Notes: generated from the letters alone by a model not told the origin. A DNA stretch of 64,000 nucleotides from Chloroflexota bacterium (GCA_947475545.1 CANJLL010000003.1:1-64000), one strand, 5' to 3'; shown: positions 49,600 through 59,538, numbered from the stretch's first letter. Numbers and translations are program-made.

Positions 49600-50926
49600 C
49601 GGTGGCCTCCGGGCGCCGTGGACCGGCCGATGGGACGTGGGCGCCCGCCGCCGGACTGGCGAACACCGGCTCGGCGGCCGCCATGGGCGTGCCGCGGCGA
49701 CCGGACGAGCCCCCGTGCCAGGCAAGCGCCGCCTCGGCGGCCGCCTCGGGCGACACGAGCGGATCGCTCAGGCGCCGGAACAGATACGCAAACACGTCGC
49801 GCGCGGCCGCCGCGATGGGCAGCGCCAGGATGGCGCCGAGCAGGCCGGCGATCGCGCCGCCGACGACCAGCACGAACATCACCGCGCTGGGGTGGAGCGC
49901 CACCGCATCACCCTGGATCTTGGGAACGAGCAGGTAGTTCTCCAATTGCTGGACGACGACGTACAGGATGAGGGCCGCGACGACAGCCTGCGGGCTGGCT
50001 GTGCCCGCCAGGAGGATCGCCGGCACCGCGGCGATGATCGGGCCGATGATCGGCAGCAGCTCCAGGATCCCGGCGATCAGGGCCAGGAGCAGCGCGAAGC
50101 GGCCGAAGACCGGGTCAACGGCGACGTCCAGGATCATCAGGCCGGCAAACGTGCCGACCCCGACGGTCAGCCCGAGGACGAGCTGCCCCCGGATCCACTG
50201 GCCGAGCACGCGCTCCGACAGCTGGATCACCTCCCACACGTCGGCCCGCCACTCGGGTGGGAGCATCCGGTCGAAACTCTCCACCAGCGGACGCCGGTCC
50301 TTGAGCAGGTAGAACGCCCAGACCGGGATGACCAGGTATCCGAACAGCGAACTGACGAACCCGGCGGTCAGGTTGACGACCGGCAGGAGCACGCCGGGGT
50401 CGAATCCAACCTGGCCAGCAGCGACCGAGGCCAGCCAGTCATCGATCATGCCCCGGACCTGGGTGGGCAACTCCAGACCCCGGTAGACCTCGGAGATGCG
50501 CTGGAGTTGGTGGTCGAGCTGGCCGATCAGGGCCGGCAGGTCCTGCGAGAAGCGGGTGAGCTGCTGGATCACGGGTCGGAGCGTGAGGTTGAGCGCCTCC
50601 ACCACGAGGAACAGCGCGAGCCCGTACACAGCAAGGATGGCCACGGGGCGGGGAAGCCGGGCCCGCGTCAGGCGCTCAACGGGCGGATCCAGCAGATAGA
50701 CCAGCAGCAGGCCCACGATGAATGGGCCGAGCGCTTCCCGGCCGAGATACAGGACCGAGAGGACCACGGCTGCGCCGATCAGCACCAGGGTCACGCGCGG
50801 GGTCGGTGGACGGACGCGGCCGCCGTCGCCGTGCCGGTCGTTCACGAACGGGGCAACCGCCGGGGCGGTGTCCGGGTCGCTCGTCCCAGCGGACGCGGAA
50901 ACCTGCGACCGGGCGAGTTGCTCCAT
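49592..50926 (-). CDS. AI-2E family transporter (YdiK/PerM-like)
   Basis: 444 residues from ATG 50926. About seven to eight membrane helices (VTLVLIGAAVVLSVLYLG, PFIVGLLLVYLLDPPVERLT, IPVWAFYLLKDRRPLVESF, ILELLPIIGPIIAAVPAILL, VQQLENYLLVPKIQGDAVAL HP, VVGGAIAGLLGAILALPIAA). Family members export quorum signals or ions; the name does not prove AI-2 transport. The Ala/Pro C-terminus overlaps the J-domain gene. It is divergent from the DUF2344 gene with a 23-base spacer. Confidence 0.9.
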   Translation of the reverse strand: MEQLARSQVSASAGTSDPDTAPAVAPFVNDRHGDGGRVRPPTPRVTLVLIGAAVVLSVLYLGREALGPFIVGLLLVYLLDPPVERLTRARLPRPVAILAVYGLALFLVVEALNLTLRPVIQQLTRFSQDLPALIGQLDHQLQRISEVYRGLELPTQVRGMIDDWLASVAAGQVGFDPGVLLPVVNLTAGFVSSLFGYLVIPVWAFYLLKDRRPLVESFDRMLPPEWRADVWEVIQLSERVLGQWIRGQLVLGLTVGVGTFAGLMILDVAVDPVFGRFALLLALIAGILELLPIIGPIIAAVPAILLAGTASPQAVVAALILYVVVQQLENYLLVPKIQGDAVALHPSAVMFVLVVGGAIAGLLGAILALPIAAAARDVFAYLFRRLSDPLVSPEAAAEAALAWHGGSSGRRGTPMAAAEPVFASPAAGAHVPSAGPRRPEATGG

Positions 50927-50949
50927 CGTGCCGCAGACTACCAGACGTG

Positions 50950-51726
50950 ATGAAGGCGACCGACGGCTCCCGTTCGGCAACGCGCCCGGTTCGGCGCACG
51001 CTCCGGCCGTACGTCGAGGCGGCTCCCCCCACACCCGGCCCCCCTCCGCCGGCCGAGCCGCGTCAGCGCTGGCGGATCGTCTACGCGAAAGCCCCGGAAG
51101 GCGTGCAGACCAGCCAGCGAGACGACCTCGCCGCCTGGGAGGCGGGATTGATCGCCAGCGGCCTCCCGCTCGTGGGCCTCGATGCCCCCCGGCGCCGGCC
51201 ACGAATCATGTTTGCTGCGCCCTTGTCGCTGGGCGTCGCCGCTGAGCGCGATCTCGCGGACATCTACCTGACCCGCCGCACCACGGCCGACGTGGTTCGG
51301 GCCGGCGTGACTGCAGCGCTCCCGGCCGGCCACGTGCTCGTGGACCTGCACGACGTCTGGCTGGGGACCGCACCGCTCCCTGCCGACGTGATCGCCGCGG
51401 ACTACCGTATCCACCTCGCCCCGGGCGCGCCGCCGGCCTGGGACCTCGCGACGGCCACCAGGCGCCTGCTCGCCCTGGAGTCGATCGAGCGCCAGCGAGC
51501 CAAGGGCACGGGCCATGTCCGCTACGACCTGCGGCCGCTCCTGGCCGACGTCAGCGTCATCGAGCCGGGCCCACCGCCCACGCTCCGAATCCGTGTTCGT
51601 TTTGATCCCCAACTGGGCATCGGCCGGGCGGACGAGGTGCTCGCCGCGCTCGTTGAGCTGCTGGGTCGTGACTGCCCGGTTGCGTCCACGGTGCGCGAGC
51701 GGCTGGTGCTCGCCAGCGAGGGTTAG
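50950..51726 (+). CDS. DUF2344 (TIGR03936) protein
   Basis: 258 residues from ATG 50950. The DUF2344 pattern is seen in QRWRIVYAKAPEGVQTSQRD, GLPLVGLDAPRRRPRIMFAA PLSLGVAAERD, and RDLADIYLTRR. In other bacteria this domain is adjacent or fused to a B12-binding radical SAM protein (TIGR03960) upstream of rplU. Here the rplU neighbour is kept but no radical SAM gene is present. The usual SHLD-type residues near the start appear as QTSQRDDLAAW, so it may be divergent. Function unknown. Confidence 0.75.
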   Translation: MKATDGSRSATRPVRRTLRPYVEAAPPTPGPPPPAEPRQRWRIVYAKAPEGVQTSQRDDLAAWEAGLIASGLPLVGLDAPRRRPRIMFAAPLSLGVAAERDLADIYLTRRTTADVVRAGVTAALPAGHVLVDLHDVWLGTAPLPADVIAADYRIHLAPGAPPAWDLATATRRLLALESIERQRAKGTGHVRYDLRPLLADVSVIEPGPPPTLRIRVRFDPQLGIGRADEVLAALVELLGRDCPVASTVRERLVLASEG

Positions 51727-51768
51727 CTCGCGTCCGCTCCGGCCGCGGTACCGGGTCCACGCCTCGGG

Positions 51769-51798
51769 TTGACGCCCCGGGCGGGCCGGACGTACACT
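51769..51798 (+). promoter_or_regulatory. Promoter of rplU-rpmA
   Basis: TTGACG (51769-51774), 18-base spacer, TACACT (51793-51798). Start point near 51805 gives a leader of about 80 bases before rplU. Confidence 0.6.
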
Positions 51799-51885
51799 GC
51801 CGCTTCGCGCCTCGACCGTTCGAGGTGCCTTTCCCTGTCACCCGGCTCGCGGCACATCGCGCGGCCGCGAGGAGCCCAAGGATCC

Positions 51886-52470
51886 ATGTACGCAGTCATC
51901 GAGACCGGCGGGAAGCAATATCACGTCGAAGTCGGCACCGAGCTCGAGGTTGAACTCCTCGAAGTCGAAACGGGCCAGTCCATCACGCTGGATCGCATCC
52001 TCCTCGTGGCGGATGGCGAGACCGCCACGGTAGGCCGGCCCGTCGTTGAAAACGCCACCGTCACCGCCGACGTGCTCGGCGAGACCCGCGGCGAGAAGGT
52101 CGTCAGCTTCAAGTACCGGCCCAAGGCGCGCAGCCGCGTGACCAAGGGCCACCGCCAGGACCTCATTCGCCTGCGCATCAGCGACATCGTCCTGGACGGC
52201 AAGAGCGCCGCCGCAGACGTGCGCGCCGCCCAGGAAGTTGCGCGGGCCCAGCGCGAGAAGGTCCAGGAAGCTGCGCGCCTCCAGGCCACCGCCGACGCGG
52301 ACCTCGCCGCCAAGCTCGCCGATCAGGCCCCCAAGGCCGCCGCCAAGCCGGCCGCCGCGGCCCCCAAGGCTGCCGCTGCCGCCAAGGGCGCCCCCAAGGC
52401 CATGGCCGCTGCCAAGGACGCCGCCGCCGAGGCGCCCAAGAAGACCCGTACCACCAAGAAGGACGGCTGA
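51886..52470 (+). CDS. rplU: Large ribosomal subunit protein bL21 with long Ala/Lys-rich tail
   Basis: 194 residues from ATG 51886 (AAGGA upstream). Residues 1-103 are a normal bL21: [40 protein letters not shown]. Beyond it come about 90 extra residues: a helical stretch ([20 protein letters not shown]) and a histone-H1-like Ala/Lys/Pro tail ([20 protein letters not shown]) ending [10 protein letters not shown]. bL21 is usually just over 100 residues. It precedes rpmA by 5 bases. Confidence 0.95.
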   Translation: MYAVIETGGKQYHVEVGTELEVELLEVETGQSITLDRILLVADGETATVGRPVVENATVTADVLGETRGEKVVSFKYRPKARSRVTKGHRQDLIRLRISDIVLDGKSAAADVRAAQEVARAQREKVQEAARLQATADADLAAKLADQAPKAAAKPAAAAPKAAAAAKGAPKAMAAAKDAAAEAPKKTRTTKKDG

Positions 52471-52475
52471 TCGAG

Positions 52476-52787
52476 ATGGCACACAAGAAGGCTGGTTCCA
52501 GCTCGAAGAACGGCCGCGATTCGGTTGGTCAGCGCCTGGGCGTGAAGGCCGGCGACGGCCAGCTCGTGCCAGCCGGCTCCATCATCGTCCGTCAGCGGGG
52601 CATGACCTTCCTGTCCGGCAAGGGGACGGGGCTGGGGACGGACTACACCGTCTACGCCACCATCACGGGCAGGGTCAAGTTCGAGCACGCTACCCGCACC
52701 AAGAAGCGGATTCGCGTCGAAGCCGTCGAAGCGACCGCCCCGTCGGTTGCCGCTGTCGCAGCCGACGCTCCGGGCGTCGCAGCCTAG
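52476..52787 (+). CDS. rpmA: Large ribosomal subunit protein bL27
   Basis: 103 residues. [20 protein letters not shown], then [22 protein letters not shown], and [20 protein letters not shown]. The N-terminus starts directly with AHKKAGSS and so lacks the cleaved presequence seen in Firmicutes. A short Ala/Val-rich C-terminal extension is present. bL27 contacts the peptidyl-transferase centre. Confidence 0.97.
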   Translation: MAHKKAGSSSKNGRDSVGQRLGVKAGDGQLVPAGSIIVRQRGMTFLSGKGTGLGTDYTVYATITGRVKFEHATRTKKRIRVEAVEATAPSVAAVAADAPGVAA

Positions 52788-52854
52788 CCAACCCCACCAG
52801 CCGGTGACCACCGGCGGGGCCCTGACCCCGCCCGGACGGCCCGGAGGAGACACC

Positions 52855-53067
52855 GTGAAGCCGACCATCCATCCCAAGTACTACGAAGCCAAGGTGCACT
52901 GCGGCTCCTGCGGGACCGAGTGGACCGCGGGGAGCACCCGCGAGATCCTGCGCGTGGACGTGTGCAGCAACTGCCACCCGTTCTTCACGGGCAAGCAGAC
53001 GATCATCGATACGGCCGGCCAGGTCGAGCGCTTCCAGAAGCGCCTCGAGCGCCAGGCTCGAAGCTAG
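52855..53067 (+). CDS. rpmE: Large ribosomal subunit protein bL31 (zinc-type)
   Basis: 70 residues from GTG 52855, with GGAGGAG upstream. MKPTIHPKYYEAKVHCGSCG, then EILRVDVCSNCHPFFTGKQT and IIDTAGQVERFQKRLER. Both CxxC pairs are present, so this is the zinc-containing form that can act as a zinc store. The 67-base gap from rpmA contains no other gene. Confidence 0.96.
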   Translation: MKPTIHPKYYEAKVHCGSCGTEWTAGSTREILRVDVCSNCHPFFTGKQTIIDTAGQVERFQKRLERQARS

Positions 53068-53073
53068 TCCCCG

Positions 53074-53128
53074 CTGCCGGCCATTCGCCGGCAGGTTCGA
53101 ACGCGCGGCGGGCTCCGGCCCGCCGTTT
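53074..53128 (+). terminator. Tandem hairpin terminator after rpmE
   Basis: Hairpin 1 (53074-53094): CTGCCGGC / GCCGGCAG, loop CATTC, 7 bases after the rpmE stop. Hairpin 2 (53106-53125): CGGCGGGC / GCCCGCCG, loop TCCG, followed by TTT. Probably ends the rplU-rpmA-rpmE transcript. Confidence 0.65.
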
Positions 53129-53260
53129 CGATTCCCGGGCCCGACTCGGCCGTGGGCAGCACTGGCCGCGGCGCCTGCGTGCCGGGATGCCCCGCCCTCC
53201 CGGGGCCCATGACGATTGGGCCCCGAAGCGCGACGCCCGCGAGCCGGTAGACTTCGCGGC

Positions 53261-54280
53261 ATGGCACGCTTCAGTTACGGTGGACAGGCCCTCATCGAGG
53301 GCGTGATGATGCGCGGTCGCGATTCGCTCGCGGTGGCGTTCCGGCACCCGGATGGCCGGATCCTGTGGGCGACCGAGCGCCTCGACACCGGGTTTCACGG
53401 ATCCGGGCTCGCGAAGGCACCCTTCGTCCGAGGCCTCGTGGTCCTGTACGAGACCCTCGTGGTGGGCACGCAGTGGCTGGTCCGCAGCGCCTCCGTCCAG
53501 GCGGAGGAGGACGGCGTCGAGATCGGCAAGGGCACCATCGCCCTGATGCTTCTCATTACCCTGGTCATGGCGGTGGGCATCTTCTTCCTGCTCCCGCTCT
53601 TTGTGGCCAGCGTGACCACCTCGGGCATCGAGAACGGCCTGGCGCAACATCTCGCCGAGGGCGTGACCCGCATCCTCGTCTTCATGGCGTATCTGCTGGT
53701 CATCTCACGCCAGCCCGACATCCGCCGCGTCTTCATGTATCACGGCGCCGAGCACATGACCATCCACGCCTGGGAGGCGGGCGACCCGCTGACCGTGGAC
53801 GCCGTCCGCCCGTACCCCACCGCCCACCCGCGCTGCGGCACGGAGTTCCTCGTCATCGTGATCCTGCTCTCGATCGTGGCGTTCAGCCTGGTCGGTCGCC
53901 AGGATGCGCTGGTGATGATCGCCAGCCGCATCGTCCTGATCCCCGTGATCGCCGCCGTGGGCTACGAGCTCCTGAAGTGGGCTGCCAAGCGGCGCGGCAA
54001 TGCGATCGTCCGCGCTCTGACGTACCCGGGCATCCTGGTCCAGAAGATCACCACCAAGCGGCCCACCGACGAGATGATCCAGGTCGCCATCGTGTCGCTG
54101 GAGCAGGCCCTCCGGGCGGACCACGAAGCGCTGCCGGACGGCTCCGGGACGCTCGCACGCGAGCCGCTCCAGATGGCCGGGCTGCCGCCCTCGGCGATCC
54201 CCGATGAGCTGGAGGCCGGGCTGGCCGCCATTCGCGCCCGCGACGCGGTCGCCGTCCCGCCCGCCAGCGCCGGGGCATGA
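53261..54280 (+). CDS. DUF1385 (YqhQ-like) membrane protein
   Basis: 339 residues from ATG 53261. The DUF1385 start YGGQALIEGVMMRG is clear, followed by several membrane helices (ALMLLITLVMAVGIFFLLPL, RILVFMAYLLVIS, EFLVIVILLSIVAFSLV) and the conserved MYHGAEHMTIHAWEAGDPL with AHPRCGTEFL. Function is unknown in the family. Its place directly upstream of prfA-prmC is conserved in many bacteria. It overlaps prfA (ATGA). Confidence 0.92.
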   Translation: MARFSYGGQALIEGVMMRGRDSLAVAFRHPDGRILWATERLDTGFHGSGLAKAPFVRGLVVLYETLVVGTQWLVRSASVQAEEDGVEIGKGTIALMLLITLVMAVGIFFLLPLFVASVTTSGIENGLAQHLAEGVTRILVFMAYLLVISRQPDIRRVFMYHGAEHMTIHAWEAGDPLTVDAVRPYPTAHPRCGTEFLVIVILLSIVAFSLVGRQDALVMIASRIVLIPVIAAVGYELLKWAAKRRGNAIVRALTYPGILVQKITTKRPTDEMIQVAIVSLEQALRADHEALPDGSGTLAREPLQMAGLPPSAIPDELEAGLAAIRARDAVAVPPASAGA

Positions 54281-55392
54281 CCGACCTCGACGCCAAGCTC
54301 CACGACGTCGCCCGCCAATACGACGCGCTGCAGGCGGAGCTGAGCCGCCCCGAGGTCGGCAACGATCCCTCCGAGATCCGGCGGCTGGGCAAGGAGCTCT
54401 CCCGGCTCGAGCCGGTCGTCGAGGCATTCCGGCGCCTGGAGGAGACCCGTCGCGAGCTGGCAGGCGCCCGGGAGATGCGGGACGACCGGGATTCCGACGA
54501 TGAGATGCGGGCCATGGCCCGCGAGGAGACCGAGGGCCTGGAGGCGGACGAGACGCGCCTCATCGACGAGCTCAAGGTCCTGCTGCTTCCGCGCGACCCG
54601 GCGGACGACGGCAACGTGATCATGGAGATCCGGGCCGGTGCCGGGGGCGATGAGGCCGCGCTGTTTGCCGCCGAGCTCCTGCGCATGTACACCCGCTACG
54701 CGGAGCGCCACCGCTACAAGGCCGACATCATGAGCCTCAACGACACGGGGATCGGCGGCGTCAAGGAGGCGATCCTGTCGATCTCCGGCGACGGTGCCTA
54801 TTCGCGCCTGAAGTTCGAGGGCGGCACGCACCGCGTCCAGCGCGTCCCCGCCACGGAATCGGCCGGCCGCATCCACACCTCCACGGCGACCGTCGTCGTC
54901 ATGCCTGAGGTGGAGGAGACCGAGATCGAGATCGACGAGGAGCGCGACCTCCGAATCGACGTCAAGCGCTCGTCCGGGCCCGGCGGGCAGTCGGTCAACA
55001 CCACGGATTCCGCCGTCCGGATCACCCACCTCCCGTCGGGGCTGGTCGTGGAGATCCAGGACGAGAAGAGCCAGCACAAGAACAAGGCGAAGGCCATGGC
55101 GGTCCTTCGCTCGCGCCTGGTCGACCTCGAGCGCAACAGGCAGCGCGAGGCCGATTCGGCGGCCCGCCGGTCGATGATCGGGTCGGGCGATCGAGCGGAC
55201 AAGATCCGGACCTACAACTTCCCCCAGGACCGGCTGACGGACCACCGCGTGGGGCTTGACCTGTCCAACCTGCCACGGGTGATGGACGGCGAGCTGGACC
55301 GGCTGATCGACACGCTGATCACGACGGATCAGGCGGAGCAGCTCCAGATCCTGGTCGGCGAGGAGCCACACGGTGGTCGTGCCGGGAGCTGA
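54277..55392 (+). CDS. prfA: Peptide chain release factor 1
   Basis: 371 residues. UAG/UAA-recognition tripeptide PAT in HRVQRVPATESAGRIHTSTA, and the hydrolysis motif SGPGGQSVNTTDSAVRITHL. It releases peptides at UAA and UAG. The 3' end overlaps prmC by 20 bases, and the product of prmC methylates the GGQ glutamine. Confidence 0.97.
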   Translation: MTDLDAKLHDVARQYDALQAELSRPEVGNDPSEIRRLGKELSRLEPVVEAFRRLEETRRELAGAREMRDDRDSDDEMRAMAREETEGLEADETRLIDELKVLLLPRDPADDGNVIMEIRAGAGGDEAALFAAELLRMYTRYAERHRYKADIMSLNDTGIGGVKEAILSISGDGAYSRLKFEGGTHRVQRVPATESAGRIHTSTATVVVMPEVEETEIEIDEERDLRIDVKRSSGPGGQSVNTTDSAVRITHLPSGLVVEIQDEKSQHKNKAKAMAVLRSRLVDLERNRQREADSAARRSMIGSGDRADKIRTYNFPQDRLTDHRVGLDLSNLPRVMDGELDRLIDTLITTDQAEQLQILVGEEPHGGRAGS

Positions 55393-56344
55393 GGCCCCCG
55401 CCTCGGGCCCCTCCGTCGCGGACCTGCTGCGCGAGGGAATCGACCGGCTGCGGGCCGCGGGGACGGAGCGGCCACGCCTCGACGCGGAGCTGCTGCTCGG
55501 CCAGGCCGCCGGCATGGAGCGGACGGCGATCGTGGCACACCCAGAGCTCACCGTGGATCGGGCTGCTGCCGCCGGCTACGAGGCGGCCATCGCGCGGCGC
55601 GAGCGCGGAGAGCCGGTGGCCTACATCCGCGGTGTCAAGGAGTTCTTTGGGCTGGCCTTCCACGTGGACGCGCGGGCGCTGATCCCGCGACCCGAGACGG
55701 AGCTGCTGGTTGAGCTCGCGGCCCAGCAGGCCCTCCGTCGCCTGGCCAGACGGGACGGCAGCGCCCCCGCCGAGCCGTTGCGGATCGTGGACGTGGGCAC
55801 CGGCAGCGGCGCCATCCCCGTCGCGCTGGCGACGGCGCTTGGCGCACGCGGACTCCTGGGTGACGTGCGCATCATGGCCACGGACATCTCGGACGGCGCG
55901 CTCGCGCTGGCGGCACGCAACCTGGCGGCGCACGGCCTGGTGGATGCCGTTGCGTTGACCGCGGCAGACCTCCTCCCCGCGAACGCGGACACGTTCGACC
56001 TGGTCCTGGCCAACCTTCCGTATATCGCCTCCGGCGACGTGCCGGGCCTCCCGGTGGCCACCTCATTCGAGCCCGTCCTGGCGCTGGATGGCGGCCCGGA
56101 TGGCCTGCAGGTGATCCGCCGGCTCCTTGCCCTGCTGCCCGCCAGGCTGTCGCCCGCCGGCGTCGCCATCCTCGAGATCGGCGGCGACCAGGGGGCCGCG
56201 ATCGTGGCCGCAGTGGCGGCCGCCCTGCCCGGCTGGACGTGCCGCGTGGGGCCGGACCTGGCGGGCCTGCCGCGGGTCGCCCTGGTGGCTCGCGATCAGG
56301 CCGGACTCGTGGCTGGTCCCGGTCGCGTCGCGGGGCAGCCATGA
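55373..56344 (+). CDS. prmC: Release factor glutamine methyltransferase PrmC (HemK)
   Basis: 323 residues, GTG start inside the prfA end. N-terminal helical domain, conserved GEPVAYIRGVKEFFGLAFHV and ALIPRPETELLVELA, SAM-binding IVDVGTGSGAIPVALA. The catalytic NPPY appears as NLPY (LANLPYIA). It methylates Gln of the GGQ motif in RF1 and RF2, both encoded in this window. Confidence 0.92.
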   Translation: MVVPGAEAPASGPSVADLLREGIDRLRAAGTERPRLDAELLLGQAAGMERTAIVAHPELTVDRAAAAGYEAAIARRERGEPVAYIRGVKEFFGLAFHVDARALIPRPETELLVELAAQQALRRLARRDGSAPAEPLRIVDVGTGSGAIPVALATALGARGLLGDVRIMATDISDGALALAARNLAAHGLVDAVALTAADLLPANADTFDLVLANLPYIASGDVPGLPVATSFEPVLALDGGPDGLQVIRRLLALLPARLSPAGVAILEIGGDQGAAIVAAVAAALPGWTCRVGPDLAGLPRVALVARDQAGLVAGPGRVAGQP

Positions 56345-57396
56345 AGCGCCACGGCGGCCCGTTCACCGCGCGCTCGGTCCAGCCGGTCTTCCCCATCCGT
56401 ATGCTGGCCCTGGACATCGACGGCACGCTGGTGCACGAGACGCGCGTCATCCCGGAGCACACGCGGAACACCGTAGGTGCGGCGCTGGATGCCGGCGTGC
56501 GTGTCTCCGTCATCACCGGCCGGATGCCCACCAGCGGCCTCCGCTTTGCCGCCCAGATGCGACTGGTCGACCCCATCGTCGGCTACCAGGGCGCGGTGGC
56601 CCGCGAGATCCGCGGCGCCGGCGAGGAGCGACCCGGCCGGCTCCTGTTCCATGAGCCCATCAGCTCCGAGGGCGCGCTCGCGGCCGTGCGCTGGGCGCAC
56701 GCCAACGGCCTGGACGCGCACGTCAACCACCTCGAGCGGTTCATCATCCAGGCCGACGACGCCCGGTGGGCCGAGTACCAGGCGTTCCTCGGCGCCCTGG
56801 CGTACCCGGTGGACGATCTCTTCACCGTGCTCCGTCACCCGGTCTCCAAGGTGACCGCGGTGGGCGAGCCGCCGATCCCGGAGTCGCTGATCGGCGCAGC
56901 GCGCGCCGCCGTCGGCCACATCGCGCAGCCCACGATCAGCCACCCGCGCTTCCTGGAGTTCGTGGCGCCGGGGGTGAACAAGGGCCGCGCCCTGCGTTGG
57001 CTGGCGCGTCGGCAGGGGATCCCGCTCGAGCAGGTGATGGCGATCGGTGACCAGCTCAACGACCTGGAGATGGTTGCGGCTGCCGGCCACGGGGTGGCGA
57101 TGACGAATGCCCCGCTCGAGCTCAAGCTCCAGGCCCGGTACATCGCTCCCTCCGTCTTCGAGCAGGGAGCCGCCGAGATCATCGAAGCGCTGATCCTGGC
57201 CGGACCGGCTGACGTGCGATTGAACGCGCTCCGGTTCGCGGCCGAGCGCCACCTGGCCGACCTCCCCGGTGTGGGTGACGCGACCAACCGGGCGGAACAG
57301 GCGATGGCCGAGGCGGCATCTGCCCGGGGCGCAGGGGTCGCCGAGCCGCTCTCGGAGCCCGGCGCTCTCCCGGAGCCCCTGGCCGAGTCGCGGTGA
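56341..57396 (+). CDS. Cof-type HAD-superfamily hydrolase
   Basis: 351 residues from ATG 56341 (ATGA overlap with prmC). Motif I LALDIDGTLV, motif II VITGR, motif III Lys in GVNKGRALRWL, motif IV AIGDQLNDLEMVAAAGHGVA. The C2 cap (about 95-210) defines the Cof group, which dephosphorylates sugar phosphates and similar small molecules. A C-terminal Ala/Glu/Pro extension of about 60 residues follows the fold. Substrate unknown. Confidence 0.9.
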   Translation: MKRHGGPFTARSVQPVFPIRMLALDIDGTLVHETRVIPEHTRNTVGAALDAGVRVSVITGRMPTSGLRFAAQMRLVDPIVGYQGAVAREIRGAGEERPGRLLFHEPISSEGALAAVRWAHANGLDAHVNHLERFIIQADDARWAEYQAFLGALAYPVDDLFTVLRHPVSKVTAVGEPPIPESLIGAARAAVGHIAQPTISHPRFLEFVAPGVNKGRALRWLARRQGIPLEQVMAIGDQLNDLEMVAAAGHGVAMTNAPLELKLQARYIAPSVFEQGAAEIIEALILAGPADVRLNALRFAAERHLADLPGVGDATNRAEQAMAEAASARGAGVAEPLSEPGALPEPLAESR

Positions 57397-58049
57397 CGGT
57401 CCGCCTGGTCGCCGACGACACGGCTGGTCGAGCGGCGGCGGTCGCCGTCCTCCGCGCCGGCGGCATCGTTGCCCTCCCCACGGACACCGTCTACGGCATC
57501 GCGGTGGACCTGGACGTCGAGGGCGGGATCGAGCGCCTCTTTGCCGCCAAGGAACGCCCACCGGAGAAGGGGATCGTGCTGCTCCTCGCGGACGCGGCAC
57601 AGGCGGCCGAGATCGGGATCATGGATGCGCCCGCGGCCGCCCTGGCCGGGGCGTTCTGGCCGGGCGGACTCACGCTGATCCTTCGTCGTCGGCCGGACGT
57701 GGCGCTGCCGCGCTCCCTGACCGGCGGCGCCCCGACAGTCGGCCTCCGGGTGCCGGACCACCCGGCTCCGCGCGCCCTGGCCGCGGTGCTTGGGCCGCTG
57801 CCGACCACGTCAGCAAACCGGTCCGGCCGACCCGACGCGCAGTCGGCGGCGGACGTGGTGGGCTCGCTCGGCGACGCGGTCGACCTGGTGCTCGACGGCG
57901 GTCCGTCCGTGGGTGGGCAGCCGTCGACGGTCGTGGACCTCTCGGGCTCGGAGCCCAGGATGCTCAGGGTCGGCGCCATCTCCGGCGAGCGGATCCAGGC
58001 GATCCTGGTCGCGGCCGGCACCTCGCTCGTGGGCCCCGGAGCGTCCTGA
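57393..58049 (+). CDS. tsaC: Threonylcarbamoyl-AMP synthase (TsaC/YrdC)
   Basis: 218 residues, GTG start overlapping the HAD stop. YrdC core: [68 protein letters not shown], and [18 protein letters not shown]. It makes threonylcarbamoyl-AMP for the t6A37 tRNA modification. A short form (no Sua5 C-terminal domain). A place near prmC is conserved. Confidence 0.94.
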   Translation: MTVRLVADDTAGRAAAVAVLRAGGIVALPTDTVYGIAVDLDVEGGIERLFAAKERPPEKGIVLLLADAAQAAEIGIMDAPAAALAGAFWPGGLTLILRRRPDVALPRSLTGGAPTVGLRVPDHPAPRALAAVLGPLPTTSANRSGRPDAQSAADVVGSLGDAVDLVLDGGPSVGGQPSTVVDLSGSEPRMLRVGAISGERIQAILVAAGTSLVGPGAS

Positions 58050-58149
58050 TCGGCTCGCCCGCTCGGCCGGTCCGCCGGTCGTGGGAAGATACGGTGGACC
58101 GCGGGAGGGTTCGGCCATGCGCCGGCTGCCGCGAAGGCAGCCGACGTGT

Positions 58150-59490
58150 ATGAAGGTGGAGGTGGCGGCAGTGGACGCAACCGGACTTGGCCGGGGCAGC
58201 ATCGCCGAGGTCGATCCCGATCTGTGGGCGGCGATGGAGGGCGAGCGTCGCCGCCAGCGCGACAAGATCGAGCTGATCGCCAGCGAGAACTACGTCTGGG
58301 AAGCCGTGATGGAGGCCCAGGGGAGCTGGCTGACCAACAAGTACGCGGAGGGCCTGCCGGGCAAGCGCTATTACGGCGGCTGCGAGTACGTGGACGTCGC
58401 CGAGCGCCTCGCCCAGGAGCGTGCCCTCGCCCTCTTCCCGGGCGCCGAGCACGTCAACGTGCAGCCCCACTCGGGTGCCCAGGCGAACATGGTCGCCTAC
58501 TTCAGCGTGATCGAGCCGGGCGACCGGATCCTGGGCATGAAGCTGGACCAGGGCGGCCATCTCACCCACGGCATGAAGCTCAACTTCAGTGGCCGGCTGT
58601 ACGAGGTCGCCTCGTATGGGGTTCGCGAGGACACCGAGCAGGTGGACTACGACGCGCTCGAGCAGCAGGCCCGTGAGTTCCGACCCAAGGTGCTCGTCGC
58701 CGGCGCGTCTGCCTACCCGCGCACGTGGGACTTCCCACGCCTCGCGGAGATTGCCCATGGGGTCGGCGCCCTGCTCTTCGTCGATATGGCCCACGTCGCC
58801 GGGCTCGTGGCGGCCGGGGTGCACCCGTCGCCGTTCCCCCATGCCGACATCGTGACCACCACCACGCACAAGACCCTGCGCGGCCCGCGCGGCGGCCTGA
58901 TCTTCAGCCGCAAGGAGCTCCCGGCAGGGATCGACCCCACCCGGTTCCCGACGGTCAAGGGGTCGCTCGCCGCGAGCATCGACAAGAACGTCTTCCCCGG
59001 CACGCAGGGCGGGCCGCTGATGCACGTGATCGCCGCCAAGGCTGTCGCCCTCCACCTGGCGGCCCAGGAGCCGTTCCGGACCGACCAGCGCCGCACGATC
59101 GAGAACGCCAAGGTGCTCGCCGAGGCACTCGCGGCGCAGGGGGCCCGCCTGGTCTCCGGCGGCACGGACAACCACCTCATGCTCGTCGATGTCACGCCGC
59201 TGGGCGTGACGGGCAAGGAAGCGGAGCATCTGCTCGACGAGATCGGCATCACGGTCAACAAGAACCAGATCCCCTTCGACAAGAACGGCGCCAACACGTC
59301 GTCCGGGATCCGGGTCGGGACGCCGGCCACCACCTCGCGCGGCTTTGGGCCCGACGAGATGCGGACCATCGCCCGCCTGATCGTCACGTGCCTCCAGACC
59401 CGCGATGACCCGTCGAGCCAGGCGTCGCTGGCCGCCGAGGTGGCGGCCCTGGTCGCCCGCTTCCCTGTGCCCGGGATGGCGCCGGACTGA
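58150..59490 (+). CDS. glyA: Serine hydroxymethyltransferase
   Basis: 446 residues from ATG 58150; a GTG at 58171 with GGAGGTG about nine bases upstream is an equally good start. [63 protein letters not shown]-binding Lys in [14 protein letters not shown], and [20 protein letters not shown]. It converts serine and tetrahydrofolate to glycine and methylene-THF. About 100 bases separate it from tsaC. Confidence 0.97.
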   Translation: MKVEVAAVDATGLGRGSIAEVDPDLWAAMEGERRRQRDKIELIASENYVWEAVMEAQGSWLTNKYAEGLPGKRYYGGCEYVDVAERLAQERALALFPGAEHVNVQPHSGAQANMVAYFSVIEPGDRILGMKLDQGGHLTHGMKLNFSGRLYEVASYGVREDTEQVDYDALEQQAREFRPKVLVAGASAYPRTWDFPRLAEIAHGVGALLFVDMAHVAGLVAAGVHPSPFPHADIVTTTTHKTLRGPRGGLIFSRKELPAGIDPTRFPTVKGSLAASIDKNVFPGTQGGPLMHVIAAKAVALHLAAQEPFRTDQRRTIENAKVLAEALAAQGARLVSGGTDNHLMLVDVTPLGVTGKEAEHLLDEIGITVNKNQIPFDKNGANTSSGIRVGTPATTSRGFGPDEMRTIARLIVTCLQTRDDPSSQASLAAEVAALVARFPVPGMAPD

Positions 59491-59538
59491 TGTCGGGGTC
59501 CGCCCGATGACCGCTGGGCGGCCAGGACGCCTTCGGAG

